From assembly GCA_003142955.1 (NCBI GenBank), contig PLOH01000070.1, positions 1 through 32,550 of the forward strand: 32,550 bases of DNA, in the 5' to 3' direction. This stretch comes from Opitutia bacterium (GTDB taxonomy: Bacteria > Verrucomicrobiota > Verrucomicrobiia > Opitutales > Opitutaceae). This document shows positions 24,712-32,550 of the stretch, one piece after another (positions within the stretch are counted from its first letter, which is position 1; each line of letters starts with the position of its first letter). The notes under the pieces were generated by a model. That model was not told the DNA's origin and ran no database searches. It saw nothing but the letters and a program-made list of their open reading frames with translations. Position numbers and translations under genes: made by a program.

Positions 24712-25938
24712 TCAAACCCGAATCGGTTCAGCCGAACGCCGGATTACCGGTTCCGCCGGATCGGCCGGCTGCGTCGACCGGCGTCTTGTCGCCATCTCTG
24801 CCAACCAGGCGACCGGAAACAGGAGCCCGACCATGGTGATGGCGGTCACCGTGCGACCGGTAAAAGTGGCGAACAACTGCGGTTGCGTCAGGACAAAGAG
24901 GCAGAAGGTGGCCTGCGCAGTAAACACGACCAGCGAATGCCGTCCCAGAAAGGCGAGCGGTCGGAAGGTGAAAATCCGGGGGCGGTGCACGGCCACCGCA
25001 GCGATCAGATAGGCGAGAACAATAAAGTTCACGAGCCGCAGCGGGGCCAGGTGGGTCTTGTCCGCCCAGGACCAGATCAGGTCCATCGATAGACCGGTGG
25101 GGACAGGCTGGTATCTGATCAAGAACCACAAGGGCGTCGCCACGAGCAGGCAGAACACCAGCATGGCGGGACGGAAGGACAGCAACGGCTTTGGCGATTT
25201 CGCCCAATGGTACCCGAAGAACGCACCGGACACGAAGAGGAACTGCCAGGCCAGCAGGTCGAAGACCCCCAGGTTGATGGGCAGGAGGTTCTGGAGCGAG
25301 CGTTCCAGATGGTCGCGCAGGCCGAATTGGGAAAGCAACCAGAGGCCGCCGCTCACGGCGAAGAGCCGGCCCCAGTGCCCCTTCCGCAAGGCGGCCAGCA
25401 TCGCCGGAAGGACCAGCATGAACCCACAATACATTGGCAGGATGTCGAGCAGGCCCGGCTGGAAAAGCAGCGACGAGCCCAACAACAACGCGGTGACTGG
25501 TTCCTGGAAGAAAAGCGCCGGCGCAGTGGGGGCCGCAACGTGCGTGAAAAGCGTCAACAGCTGGAGACCGATGAAAGCCGTGACAAAACCGGACAGGTGA
25601 AAGAAATAGATCTCCCAGGCCCGCCACCGCGCCTTTTGTTGCAGTTCCACCGGCGACGAACTGGCCGAGCGACGGGTATAGACCAGGCCGGCGACGAGAC
25701 CGGACAGGAAGACAAACCCTTCGGCAGTGGAAACGAAACCGAAGACATAGTCAGTGAAGACGCGGAGCTCGGTGTCGAGGTGGTTGATCGCTATGGCCAC
25801 GAGCATCAACCCGCGCAGCGTGTCGAGGCGCAAGTCGCGGCTCACTCCGCCTGCCAGCGGGAGCGACACCGTTCGCCCGGGTCGCTCTTCCGGGTATAGC
25901 GGGCGGTCTGCGGGTGCTGATGGGCTGGCAGCGAGCAT
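24712..25938 (-). CDS. OpgC-like integral membrane protein
   Basis: The 408-aa product has about ten hydrophobic segments after a 38-residue soluble start. It contains RDLRLDTLRGLMLVAIAINHLD, STAEGFVFLSGLVAGLVYTRR, LDILPMYCGFMLVLPAML and AWQFLFVSGAFFGYHW. These are hallmarks of OpgC-type proteins, relatives of acyltransferase 3 enzymes; OpgC succinylates periplasmic glucans. No glucan synthesis genes (opgG/opgH) are near, so the actual acceptor is open and it may modify another surface sugar. It is probably first of a minus-strand set with the HD gene and hflX. Confidence 0.85.
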   Translation of the reverse strand: MLAASPSAPADRPLYPEERPGRTVSLPLAGGVSRDLRLDTLRGLMLVAIAINHLDTELRVFTDYVFGFVSTAEGFVFLSGLVAGLVYTRRSASSSPVELQQKARWRAWEIYFFHLSGFVTAFIGLQLLTLFTHVAAPTAPALFFQEPVTALLLGSSLLFQPGLLDILPMYCGFMLVLPAMLAALRKGHWGRLFAVSGGLWLLSQFGLRDHLERSLQNLLPINLGVFDLLAWQFLFVSGAFFGYHWAKSPKPLLSFRPAMLVFCLLVATPLWFLIRYQPVPTGLSMDLIWSWADKTHLAPLRLVNFIVLAYLIAAVAVHRPRIFTFRPLAFLGRHSLVVFTAQATFCLFVLTQPQLFATFTGRTVTAITMVGLLFPVAWLAEMATRRRSTQPADPAEPVIRRSAEPIRV

Positions 25939-26245
25939 AAGTTCTAGTCAGGATTCAAAGGAAGTGGTTCCACCGATCGTCTTAGGCCGCAGGAATTTCA
26001 AGGTGATGACGCAGAATTCACGCCAATCCTGGCGCTGTGGCCGACTGCGGTACCTGCGTCAATTGACTACGCGTCCGGCAAAACGCAAGGCGTGGCAGTC
26101 GTTTGATCGGTGGATGGAGACAAGGCAGAGGGAAATTTGTGGGCCGCAGGTCCAGACGCGCTTCGTAAGACGCTGTTGATTGCCGGACGTTACGACGGTG
26201 TTGCCGGGCGTCGCGGACCCGGGAATTGCAGGAAGCCAAGGCGTG
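25939..26245. other. intergenic region without recognisable genes
   Basis: This divergent region between the opgC-like gene and serA must hold promoters for both, but I cannot point to clear -35/-10 pairs. Short ORFs here lack motifs, and one merely runs into serA. No RNA gene is recognised. It ends at a palindromic element. Confidence 0.5.
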
Positions 26246-26383
26246 CCAGGGCCCTGGTGGTTTGTTTTGAGGAGCCGTCGCGCGATCCCACGGGCGAGAC
26301 GCCCGTGCCACGTGGCATGGGCGTCCCGCCCATGTCAGACGAGACTCGTTCCAAAACAAAAGACCGTGGTGGCAGGGCCCTGG
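26246..26383. repeat. nested palindromic intergenic element
   Basis: Two perfect hairpins, CACGGGCG-AGA-CGCCCGTG (26289-26307) and CATGGGCG-TCC-CGCCCATG (26316-26334), flank the palindrome CCACGTGG (26308-26315). Outside them CAGGGCCCTG occurs on both sides (26247-26256 and 26373-26382), and TTTGTTTTG (left) pairs with CAAAACAAA (right). The whole is a roughly 138-bp nested palindrome just upstream of serA, like a REP/BIME or MITE. It does not encode protein. Confidence 0.75.
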
Positions 26384-26440
26384 TCGATCATATCAAGTGT
26401 TGCCTTCGTGGTCCGGGGACTTTTGGGTCAGCCTCTACCC

Positions 26441-28030
26441 ATGAAAGTTCTCGTGGCTGACAAGATCTCACCCAAAGGGGTGCAATTGCTTCGCAACCAG
26501 CCTGGTTTCGAAGTCATTGAAGCATACAATTCGCCCCGGGAGAAACTCCTGGAGCTGGTCAAGGACGTCCATGCCATCGCGGTTCGCAGCGAGACGAAGA
26601 TCACGGCCGAGATAATCGCCGCCGCGCCGAAGCTGCAGGTGATTGGCCGGGCGGGGGTCGGAGTCGACAATGTCGACGTCGAGGCGGCCACCGAGCGCGG
26701 GGTGGTGGTCATGAACACGCCGTCGGGCAATACCATCGCCACGGCGGAGCTCACGTTCACGCACATGCTGTGTGGCGCGCGCCCGGTGCCCCAAGCGGCG
26801 GCGTCGATGCGCGAGGGCAAATGGGACCGCAAGAGTTTCTCGGGAATCGAGCTGTACAAGAAGGTCTTGGGCGTGGTCGGGCTCGGCCGCATCGGTGGCG
26901 AGGTGGCCCGCCGGGCGCAGGCTTTTGGCATGCGCGTGCTCGCCTATGATCCCTATCTCGCGCCCAGCCGCGCCAAGGCCATGCAGGTTGAGCAGGTGGA
27001 CCTCGACACGCTCCTGCGGGAATCGGACTACATCACCGTCCACATGCCGCTGACCGAGCAGACCCGCTACATGATTGATGAGGCGGCGCTGGCCAAGACC
27101 AGGAAAGGCGTGCGCTTGTTCAACTGCGCCCGCGGCGGAATCATCAAGGAGGCCGCATTGATCGCGGCGATCAAGCAGGGGCACGTCGCCGCGGCGGGCT
27201 TGGACGTCTACGAGGACGAACCGTTGCCGGCGGACCACGAATTGCGGAGGCTACCCAATGTTGTCCTCACCCCGCATCTGGGAGCGTCGACTGCGGAAGC
27301 CCAGGAAAGCGTCGGCATCGAAATCGCCGAGGCCATTGCGGATGCTTTGCGGGGAGGCGTGATTCGCAACGCGGTCAACGTGCCTTCGATCGACGCCGCC
27401 ACCCTCAAGGTGCTCGGGCCTTATCTCGATCTGGGGGCCAAACTCGGTACCCTGGTGCAGCAGATTGCGCCAGCGCAGGTGGACAAGCTGCGCATCACGT
27501 ATTGGGGCCGGATCGTCGATCTTGATGCCAACGCCGTGACCCGGAGCATCCAGCGCGGTTATCTGCGCCGCATCGGCGGCGAGGAGGTGAATTTCGTCAA
27601 CGCGCCCGTGCTGTTGCAGCGTCTCGGCGTGCATGTGGAGGTCACCAAGTCGGCGGCCGAGACCGACTACACCGAACTCATCCAGGTGCAGGCCGAGGAC
27701 CCGGAAGGCCGGCGGTACTCCGCCGAAGGCACGCTGATCGGCAAAGGCAACAAGCCGCGCATCATTGCCATCAACGAACGGGACGTCGAGGTGGCCGCCG
27801 AAGGCAAGCTGCTCGTCCTCGAGAACGTGGACGTTCCCGGCATGGTCGGCACGGTGGGCACAATTCTGGGCAAGGATGGGGTCAACATCGCCGAGATGTC
27901 ATTGAGCCGGCTCGAGCCGGGCGACAACGCCTACATGGTCGTGCGTGTCGACAACGAGCCGAGCCCGGCGGCCCGGCAGGAAATCAAATCCAACCCGGCC
28001 ATCAAGATGGCCAAGTTTGTGCAGCTTTAG
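26441..28030 (+). CDS. serA: D-3-phosphoglycerate dehydrogenase SerA
   Basis: SerA oxidises 3-phosphoglycerate with NAD, the first step of serine synthesis. The 529-aa length and domain order mark the long type: substrate domain (MKVLVADKISPKGVQLL), NAD-binding domain with GLGRIG at 147-152, catalytic Arg in NCARGGI, Glu in EDEPLP and His in TPHLGAST. An intervening regulatory domain and a C-terminal ACT domain (VLENVDVPGMVGTVGTIL) follow. Feedback by serine through the ACT domain is likely from family knowledge. The frame is open upstream, but ATG 26441 matches the family start. It has a pyrimidine-rich leader and no Shine-Dalgarno sequence. Confidence 0.96.
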   Translation: MKVLVADKISPKGVQLLRNQPGFEVIEAYNSPREKLLELVKDVHAIAVRSETKITAEIIAAAPKLQVIGRAGVGVDNVDVEAATERGVVVMNTPSGNTIATAELTFTHMLCGARPVPQAAASMREGKWDRKSFSGIELYKKVLGVVGLGRIGGEVARRAQAFGMRVLAYDPYLAPSRAKAMQVEQVDLDTLLRESDYITVHMPLTEQTRYMIDEAALAKTRKGVRLFNCARGGIIKEAALIAAIKQGHVAAAGLDVYEDEPLPADHELRRLPNVVLTPHLGASTAEAQESVGIEIAEAIADALRGGVIRNAVNVPSIDAATLKVLGPYLDLGAKLGTLVQQIAPAQVDKLRITYWGRIVDLDANAVTRSIQRGYLRRIGGEEVNFVNAPVLLQRLGVHVEVTKSAAETDYTELIQVQAEDPEGRRYSAEGTLIGKGNKPRIIAINERDVEVAAEGKLLVLENVDVPGMVGTVGTILGKDGVNIAEMSLSRLEPGDNAYMVVRVDNEPSPAARQEIKSNPAIKMAKFVQL

Positions 28031-28039
28031 GCCGGGTCC

Positions 28040-28678
28040 ATGATCCTCCCGTTCCTGATCGCCGCCCTTGTGGGCTATTTTCTGGGCGCGTTGCCGTTCG
28101 GCTACTTGGTCGCCCGGGCGCACGGCGTGGACATTTTCAAGGCGGGGAGCGGCAATCCGGGTGCGACCAACGTGAAGCGCGTGCTCGGGTCGAAAGCCGG
28201 CAATACCGTCTACCTGTTCGATGCCCTTAAGGGCGTGGTGGCGGCCGGTTGGCCGCTCTTCTGGTGTTTCGGCATGCGCCCGTCCGATCAGCTTTTCGGC
28301 CATGATCAGTCGGCCGCCTCGATGCTGGGCGTGGCGGGCCTGGTCGCGGCTGTCCTTGGCCACTCCTTTTCCTGTTTTACCCGCTTTAAAGGCGGCAAGG
28401 GCGTGGCCACCGCCTCGGGCGGACTGCTGGTGCTCATGCCCGTGCCCGGCCTGATCGCGATCTTCGTCTGGACCCTCACGTTTGTCACCTCGCGTTATGT
28501 GTCTCTGGCCTCGATTCTCGCAACGCTGTCGGTGCCGACGGCGGCTTGGTCGCTTGGTTTGCCGCTCGCGCTGAAACTCATGGCGACCGGGCTCAGTGGG
28601 CTGGTCCTCGTGCGACATTACGCCAACATCCGCCGCCTGCTCGCCGGCACCGAGCACCACTGGACCCGCAAGCCTTAG
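28040..28678 (+). CDS. plsY: acyl-phosphate glycerol-3-phosphate acyltransferase PlsY
   Basis: PlsY is a membrane enzyme that transfers the acyl group of acyl phosphate to glycerol 3-phosphate, the first committed step of phospholipid synthesis in most bacteria. The 212-aa protein has several membrane helices and the three family motifs: GSGNPGATN (36-44), GHSFSCFTRFKGGKGVAT and RHYANIRRLLAGTE. It begins nine bases after serA and ends 23 bases before lysC, all in the same direction, so a serA-plsY-lysC transcript is likely. No metabolic link to its neighbours is obvious. Confidence 0.96.
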   Translation: MILPFLIAALVGYFLGALPFGYLVARAHGVDIFKAGSGNPGATNVKRVLGSKAGNTVYLFDALKGVVAAGWPLFWCFGMRPSDQLFGHDQSAASMLGVAGLVAAVLGHSFSCFTRFKGGKGVATASGGLLVLMPVPGLIAIFVWTLTFVTSRYVSLASILATLSVPTAAWSLGLPLALKLMATGLSGLVLVRHYANIRRLLAGTEHHWTRKP

Positions 28679-28701
28679 CAACGCGTCACCAATTCTCCAC
28701 C

Positions 28702-29928
28702 ATGGCTAGAATCGTTCAGAAATACGGCGGCACCTCGGTCGGCGACATTGAGCGCATCAAGCGCGTGGCGGACCGCATCAAGGCGACCCGCGACGAGGGC
28801 AACGAAGTCGTCGTGGTGGTTTCGGCCCGTTCCGGCGTCACCAATGAGTTGCTCGCCCGTGCCAAGGCGATCCACGAGCATCCGAGCGAGCGGGAACTCG
28901 ACATGCTGCTGGCGACGGGCGAACAGGAAACGATCGCGCTGACCGCGATTGCGTTGCACGCGATCAAGGTGGAGGCGGTTTCCTATACCGGTGCGCAGGC
29001 GGGCATCTTCACGGACGCGGCGCATACCAAGGCCAAGATCAAAACGATCAACGCCCGCCCGATCGAACACGATTTGCAGGCCGGCAAGGTCGTGATTGTC
29101 GCCGGCTTTCAGGGAATCAACGACGAGGGCCAGATCACCACGCTCGGCCGCGGCGGATCGGATCTGACCGCCATCGCCCTGGCGGCGGCGGTCAAGGCGG
29201 ACAAGTGTGAGATCTATACGGACGTGGATGGCGTCTACACCGCGGATCCGCGGGTGGTGAAGGATGCACGCAAGCTGGACGAGATCAGCTACGACGAGAT
29301 GCTGGAGCTCGCCAGCAGCGGGTCCAAGGTCATGCAGTCGCGCTCCGTGGAGTTCGCCAAGAAATACGATGTCGTTTTCGAAGTCCGTTCATCATTCAAT
29401 CACAACCCGGGAACCATCGTGAAAGAAGAAGTCGTCTACATGGAGGAGGTCGTCGTGCGCGGCGTGGCCGTGGACAAGGACCAGGCCAAAGTCATCGTCA
29501 GCAACATCCCGGACAAGCCGGGCTCCGCCGGTCGCGTGTTTCGCGCGCTGGCCGACGCCAACATCATTGTCGACATGATCGTGCAGAACATCGGGCGAAA
29601 CGGGATCGCGAACCTGACGTTTACCGTCCCGCAGAGCGACTCGCATCGGGCCCAACAGGCGCTCGACCCGGTGTTCAAGGAACTGGGAGGCGGAGAGGTG
29701 GCGATTCACCATGAAATCGCCAAGCTGTCCGTCGTCGGGGTCGGCATGAAGACGCACAGCGGGGTAGCCGCGACGCTTTTTGAGACGCTGGCCACCCAGC
29801 GCATCAACATCGAGCTGATCAGCACCTCCGAGATCAAGATTTCGGTCGTGATCTCCGCCGCCCGCGCCGACGATGCCGCCCGCGCCGCCCATGCGGCGTT
29901 CGGCCTGGACAAGCTCGGGTTGGGCTAA
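28702..29928 (+). CDS. lysC: aspartokinase LysC with tandem ACT domains
   Basis: Aspartokinase phosphorylates aspartate, opening the route to lysine/diaminopimelate, threonine and methionine. The 408-aa product opens with IVQKYGGTSVGDIERIK, has the kinase residues in TLGRGGSDLTAIALA and EIYTDVDGVYTADPR, and carries two ACT domains at the C-terminus (VAVDKDQAKVIVSNIPDKPG and KLSVVGVGMKTHSGVA). This is the class II length, which in some bacteria also yields a shorter beta subunit from an internal start. ACT domains imply feedback by lysine and/or threonine. It supplies diaminopimelate for the MurE step and feeds thrC next door. Confidence 0.96.
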   Translation: MARIVQKYGGTSVGDIERIKRVADRIKATRDEGNEVVVVVSARSGVTNELLARAKAIHEHPSERELDMLLATGEQETIALTAIALHAIKVEAVSYTGAQAGIFTDAAHTKAKIKTINARPIEHDLQAGKVVIVAGFQGINDEGQITTLGRGGSDLTAIALAAAVKADKCEIYTDVDGVYTADPRVVKDARKLDEISYDEMLELASSGSKVMQSRSVEFAKKYDVVFEVRSSFNHNPGTIVKEEVVYMEEVVVRGVAVDKDQAKVIVSNIPDKPGSAGRVFRALADANIIVDMIVQNIGRNGIANLTFTVPQSDSHRAQQALDPVFKELGGGEVAIHHEIAKLSVVGVGMKTHSGVAATLFETLATQRINIELISTSEIKISVVISAARADDAARAAHAAFGLDKLGLG

Positions 29929-29943
29929 GGAGGAGATGCATGG

Positions 29944-30014
29944 GTAGGGCCGGCGCTTGCCGCCGGGCCACAACCGGTGTTTGAGAGTGGCCTGCCGACT
30001 AGCGGCAGCCCTAC
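29944..30014. repeat. palindromic repeat between lysC and thrC
   Basis: Positions 29944-29970 and 29988-30014 are imperfect inverted arms, each starting GTAGGGC at its outer end and finishing GGCCA at the loop, with about 17 bases between. The element resembles short GC-rich intergenic palindromes (REP-like). It lies just after a GGAGGAG sequence (29929-29935) at the lysC stop and separates it from the thrC start. Confidence 0.7.
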
Positions 30015-30045
30015 AATTCAAAACGCCAATTCAAAATAGATTCTG

Positions 30046-31404
30046 ATGCAATTCATCTCCACCCGCGGACAGACCGATCCGCTCGGCTTCTCCGAGGCGG
30101 TGGCCGTCGGGCTGGCGCCGGACGGTGGGTTGTTTCTGCCCGAGAGGCTGCCGGATTTCTCGGGGGAACTGGCGCGTTTCGAAGGTCTGGCCTATGCCGA
30201 GTTGTGTGGCGAGTTTCTCGGGCGGTTCGCGACCGACCTCGAACCGGCCGTGCTCAAGGACCTCATGGCGCGGTCCTACCGCAATTTCAGCCATCCGGCG
30301 GTGGCCCCCCTGGAGCAGCTCGGCGAAGACCTCTTTGTGCTCGAGCTCTTTCACGGGCCGACGCTCGCGTTCAAGGATTTTGCGCTGCAATTGCTGGGCA
30401 ACCTCTACGAACAGCAATGCCGCGTGCGCGGCCAGACGCTCAACGTGCTGGGCGCCACCTCGGGAGACACCGGCGCCGCGGCGATCCATGGTCTGCTCGG
30501 CAAACCCGGCGTGGCCATCTTCATCCTTTATCCCGACGGCCGGATTGCGCCCTTGCAGGAGCGGCAGATGGCCTGCACCGGGGCGGAGAATGTTTTTGCG
30601 CTCGCCGTCGATGGCACGTTTGACGATGCGCAGGCGGCTTTGAAGGAGGTGTTCGGCGACCAGGCGTTCCGCCAGCGACATCGGCTCTCGGCAGTGAACT
30701 CGATCAACTTGGCGCGGGTGTTGGCCCAATGCGTTTACTATCTTTACGCCTGGCTGCGGCTGCCGCAGTCAAAACGATCGAACATCGAGTTCGTCGTGCC
30801 GACCGGAAACTTCGGCAACGTCCTGGCTGGATGGCTGCTGAGGAAGATGGGGGTGCCCATCCGCAGTTTCAAGATCGCGACCAACCAGAACGACATTCTC
30901 TATCGACTCTTCACCACCGGCGAGTACCGCCTCGCCCCGGTTGCGCCCAGTCTGGCGCCCTCGATGGACATCCAGGTGGCGTCCAACTTCGAGCGTTTCC
31001 TCTATTATGCTGTCGGCCGCGATCCGACGCGCGTGCGGGACATCCTGCGGACGTTCCGGGAGACGGGCATCTACCGGTTCGAGCAATTCGACGCCGACTG
31101 CTTCAGCGCGTCCCGGTGCACGGACCAAGGGATCTCCGCGATTATCAAGCGCGTCTACCAGAAGTACGGCTATGTCTGCGATCCGCACACGGCTTGTGGC
31201 TTTGCCGATCTGGGCTCCGACCGTGTCAGCGTCGTGCTGGCGACCGCCAGCCCGGCGAAGTTTCCCGAGGCGATCCACGCCGCCACCGGGTTGGAGCCGA
31301 CGCATCCCTCACTCGAGGCGCTCAAGTCGAAACCGGTAGCCAAGCATGTTATCCGGGCGGATGCCGCATCAATCAAGGCGTTCATCGCCGAGCATGGAGT
31401 CTGA
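30046..31404 (+). CDS. thrC: threonine synthase ThrC
   Basis: Threonine synthase is a PLP enzyme that converts O-phosphohomoserine to threonine. The 452-aa protein has an N-terminal STRGQTDPLGFSEAVAVGLAPDGGLFLPE, the PLP lysine in GPTLAFKDFALQ (Lys110), GATSGDTGAAAIHGL and VVPTGNFGNVLAGW. Length and motifs fit the class that includes E. coli and yeast ThrC. It is separated from lysC by a palindromic repeat, and no ribosome binding site precedes ATG 30046. Its stop lies inside a large inverted repeat shared with convergent thrS. Confidence 0.96.
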   Translation: MQFISTRGQTDPLGFSEAVAVGLAPDGGLFLPERLPDFSGELARFEGLAYAELCGEFLGRFATDLEPAVLKDLMARSYRNFSHPAVAPLEQLGEDLFVLELFHGPTLAFKDFALQLLGNLYEQQCRVRGQTLNVLGATSGDTGAAAIHGLLGKPGVAIFILYPDGRIAPLQERQMACTGAENVFALAVDGTFDDAQAALKEVFGDQAFRQRHRLSAVNSINLARVLAQCVYYLYAWLRLPQSKRSNIEFVVPTGNFGNVLAGWLLRKMGVPIRSFKIATNQNDILYRLFTTGEYRLAPVAPSLAPSMDIQVASNFERFLYYAVGRDPTRVRDILRTFRETGIYRFEQFDADCFSASRCTDQGISAIIKRVYQKYGYVCDPHTACGFADLGSDRVSVVLATASPAKFPEAIHAATGLEPTHPSLEALKSKPVAKHVIRADAASIKAFIAEHGV

Positions 31405-31548
31405 GCCGGGAGGCTGTCCGGAAACTGCCAGGTTTTGGAGGGCGACGCGCCGTCGCCGCCCAATTTCCGAGCGGCGCTGACAGCGCAGCGCCCTCCAGCG
31501 CAAAGCGCAACGGAGTTTCTCGACAGCCTCCAGGCTTCCGGCTCAGAC
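31399..31548. terminator. large inverted repeat between convergent thrC and thrS
   Basis: Reading inward from each end, both arms carry GTCTGAGCCGG, GAGGCTGTC, GAAACT and GGAGGGCG followed by a CGCGC/GTC/CGCCGC stretch, with small insertions. Together they make an imperfect palindrome of about 150 bp. Both stop codons (TGA 31402-31404 on +, and 31545-31543 on -) lie in the outer arms. It could act as a bidirectional terminator, although there is no T-run. The inner part recurs at about 19631-19665. Confidence 0.6.
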
Positions 31549-32550
31549 CTTCTTCTTGTCCGGCAGGGCGCGGGTGGCGACTTCAGTCCGGAGCTTTTCC
31601 AGAAAGACGTCGAACGGCATGACCCCTTCGTCGCCGCGGGCGCGCGAACGCACGGCCACCGACTTGGCTTCGGCTTCCTTGCCGCCGATCACGAGCGCAT
31701 AAGGCACCTTGTCCATCTCGGCGCGACGGATTTTGGCGCCAAGCTTGTCGGCATGTTCATCCAGCGAGGCGCGAAAACCCTCGGCTTTCAGGCGGGCGAC
31801 CACGTCACGGGCATAATCGATCATCTTGTCGCTGATCGGCAGCACGCGCGCCTGCTCGGGCGCAAGCCACGAGGGAAAATCGCCGCCGAAGTGTTCGATC
31901 AACACCCCGACGAAGCGCTCCATCGAGCCGAAGGGCGCCCGGTGAACCATCACCGGCCGGTGCGGCTGGTTGTCGGCGCCGATGTAGGAAAGGTCGAAGC
32001 GTTGCGGCAGGTTGTAGTCCACCTGGACCGTGCCGAGCTGCCATTCGCGGCCGATGACATCGCGGACGACGAAGTCGATTTTCGGCCCGTAGAAGGCGGC
32101 TTCGCCCGGTTCCTCGGTGAAAGGCACCTCGAGGGTTTTGGCGGCTTCGCGGCACGCGGCCTCGGCCTTGTCCCAGTTGGCCGGGTCGCCGGTGTATTTG
32201 GCCGAATCGGGATCCCGGAGCCCCACGCGGACGCGGTAATCGGACATGCCGAGCGTCGCGAGGACGATCTTCACGAGCGAGAGGCAGCCGAGGATCTCCT
32301 GGGGCACCTGGTCCTCGGTACAGAACAGGTGGGCATCGTCCTGGGTGAAACCGCGGACGCGCGTCATCCCGTTGAGTTCGCCCGATTGTTCCCAGCGGTA
32401 AACCGTGCCAAATTCCGCCAGGCGCACCGGCAGGTCGCGGTAGGAATGCGGCTGCGATGAGTAGATCTTGATGTGATGCGGACAGTTCATCGGTTTCAGC
32501 AGAAAGCCTTCAATGAGTTTGTCGTCCGGCAGGACCCGGCTGGCGCTGAT
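31543..32550 (-). CDS. thrS: threonyl-tRNA synthetase ThrS, C-terminal part
   Basis: ThrS charges tRNA-Thr with threonine. The window holds the last 335 residues; the frame is open to the right edge, so the N-terminal editing domains lie outside. Visible are [14 protein letters not shown] (class II aminoacylation core, zinc-binding region), [14 protein letters not shown] (motif 2), [25 protein letters not shown] (motif 3), and the anticodon-binding domain from about [12 protein letters not shown] with [15 protein letters not shown]. The ATG in MNCPHH is internal, not the start. It converges on thrC, so synthesis and use of threonine sit side by side. Confidence 0.96.
   Translation of the reverse strand: MSASRVLPDDKLIEGFLLKPMNCPHHIKIYSSQPHSYRDLPVRLAEFGTVYRWEQSGELNGMTRVRGFTQDDAHLFCTEDQVPQEILGCLSLVKIVLATLGMSDYRVRVGLRDPDSAKYTGDPANWDKAEAACREAAKTLEVPFTEEPGEAAFYGPKIDFVVRDVIGREWQLGTVQVDYNLPQRFDLSYIGADNQPHRPVMVHRAPFGSMERFVGVLIEHFGGDFPSWLAPEQARVLPISDKMIDYARDVVARLKAEGFRASLDEHADKLGAKIRRAEMDKVPYALVIGGKEAEAKSVAVRSRARGDEGVMPFDVFLEKLRTEVATRALPDKKKV

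Noticed and set aside
26180-26440. N-terminal extension of serA by 87 codons
   Set aside because: The extension runs through the nested palindrome and has no family match; SerA begins at MKVLVADK (ATG 26441).
29936-29947. Three-codon mini-ORF ATG-CAT-GGG-TAG after the lysC stop
   Set aside because: The ATG touches the GGAGGAG with no spacing, so initiation there is unlikely.
31435-32460. 341-codon + strand frame over thrS
   Set aside because: It is antisense to a clear threonyl-tRNA synthetase and has no recognisable domain.

Overview
The window is high-GC bacterial DNA carrying an almost complete division and cell wall (dcw) cluster, followed by a short accessory stretch and a block of housekeeping genes. 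The organism looks like a verrucomicrobium, probably of the Opitutaceae. I infer this from family knowledge: dcw genes with diverged FtsZ/FtsA/FtsW motifs, a LysM gene between murD and ftsW, a MurC-MurB fusion, many starts without a Shine-Dalgarno sequence, and OpgC- and HflX-type neighbours. No database search was possible, so the taxon is an inference.

Region 1 (1-19543, + strand): after a possible 33-codon minus-strand gene come an mraZ promoter with three TGGGN boxes, mraZ, two small coupled ORFs of unknown function, rsmH, an ftsL-like gene, ftsI, murE, murF, mraY, murD, a triple-LysM gene, ftsW, murG, a murC-murB fusion, a tiny coupled ORF, ftsQ, ftsA and ftsZ. Most genes abut or overlap by a few bases, as in one long operon. 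The Mur enzymes build UDP-MurNAc-pentapeptide, MraY and MurG make lipid II, FtsW and FtsI polymerise and crosslink it at the septum, and FtsZ, FtsA, FtsQ and FtsL organise the divisome. The MurE DNPR motif points to meso-diaminopimelate peptidoglycan. No ddl gene is present in this cluster.

Region 2 (19544-22116): an accessory or decaying stretch. It holds an 8-bp-period repeat array after ftsZ, a long gene-poor spacer, a YefM-YoeB toxin-antitoxin pair, a 99-bp symmetric element that looks like an integron attC site, a broken brnT toxin gene next to an intact brnA antitoxin, and a 163-bp element with 34-bp near-perfect inverted ends. A small LapA-like membrane protein gene on the minus strand closes the region. 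The toxin-antitoxin genes around an attC-like site suggest relics of integron gene cassettes.

Region 3 (22253-25938): a secreted thioredoxin-like protein on the + strand faces a minus-strand set of opgC-like membrane protein, HD-domain phosphohydrolase and hflX GTPase.

Region 4 (25939-32550): a 500-bp intergenic region with a nested palindromic element, then serA, plsY, lysC and thrC on the + strand. These genes cover serine synthesis, phospholipid synthesis and the aspartate/threonine branch. They converge on the 3' part of thrS (minus strand, cut by the window end). At least three long imperfect palindromes sit between genes here, one of them spanning both stop codons of the convergent thrC/thrS pair.
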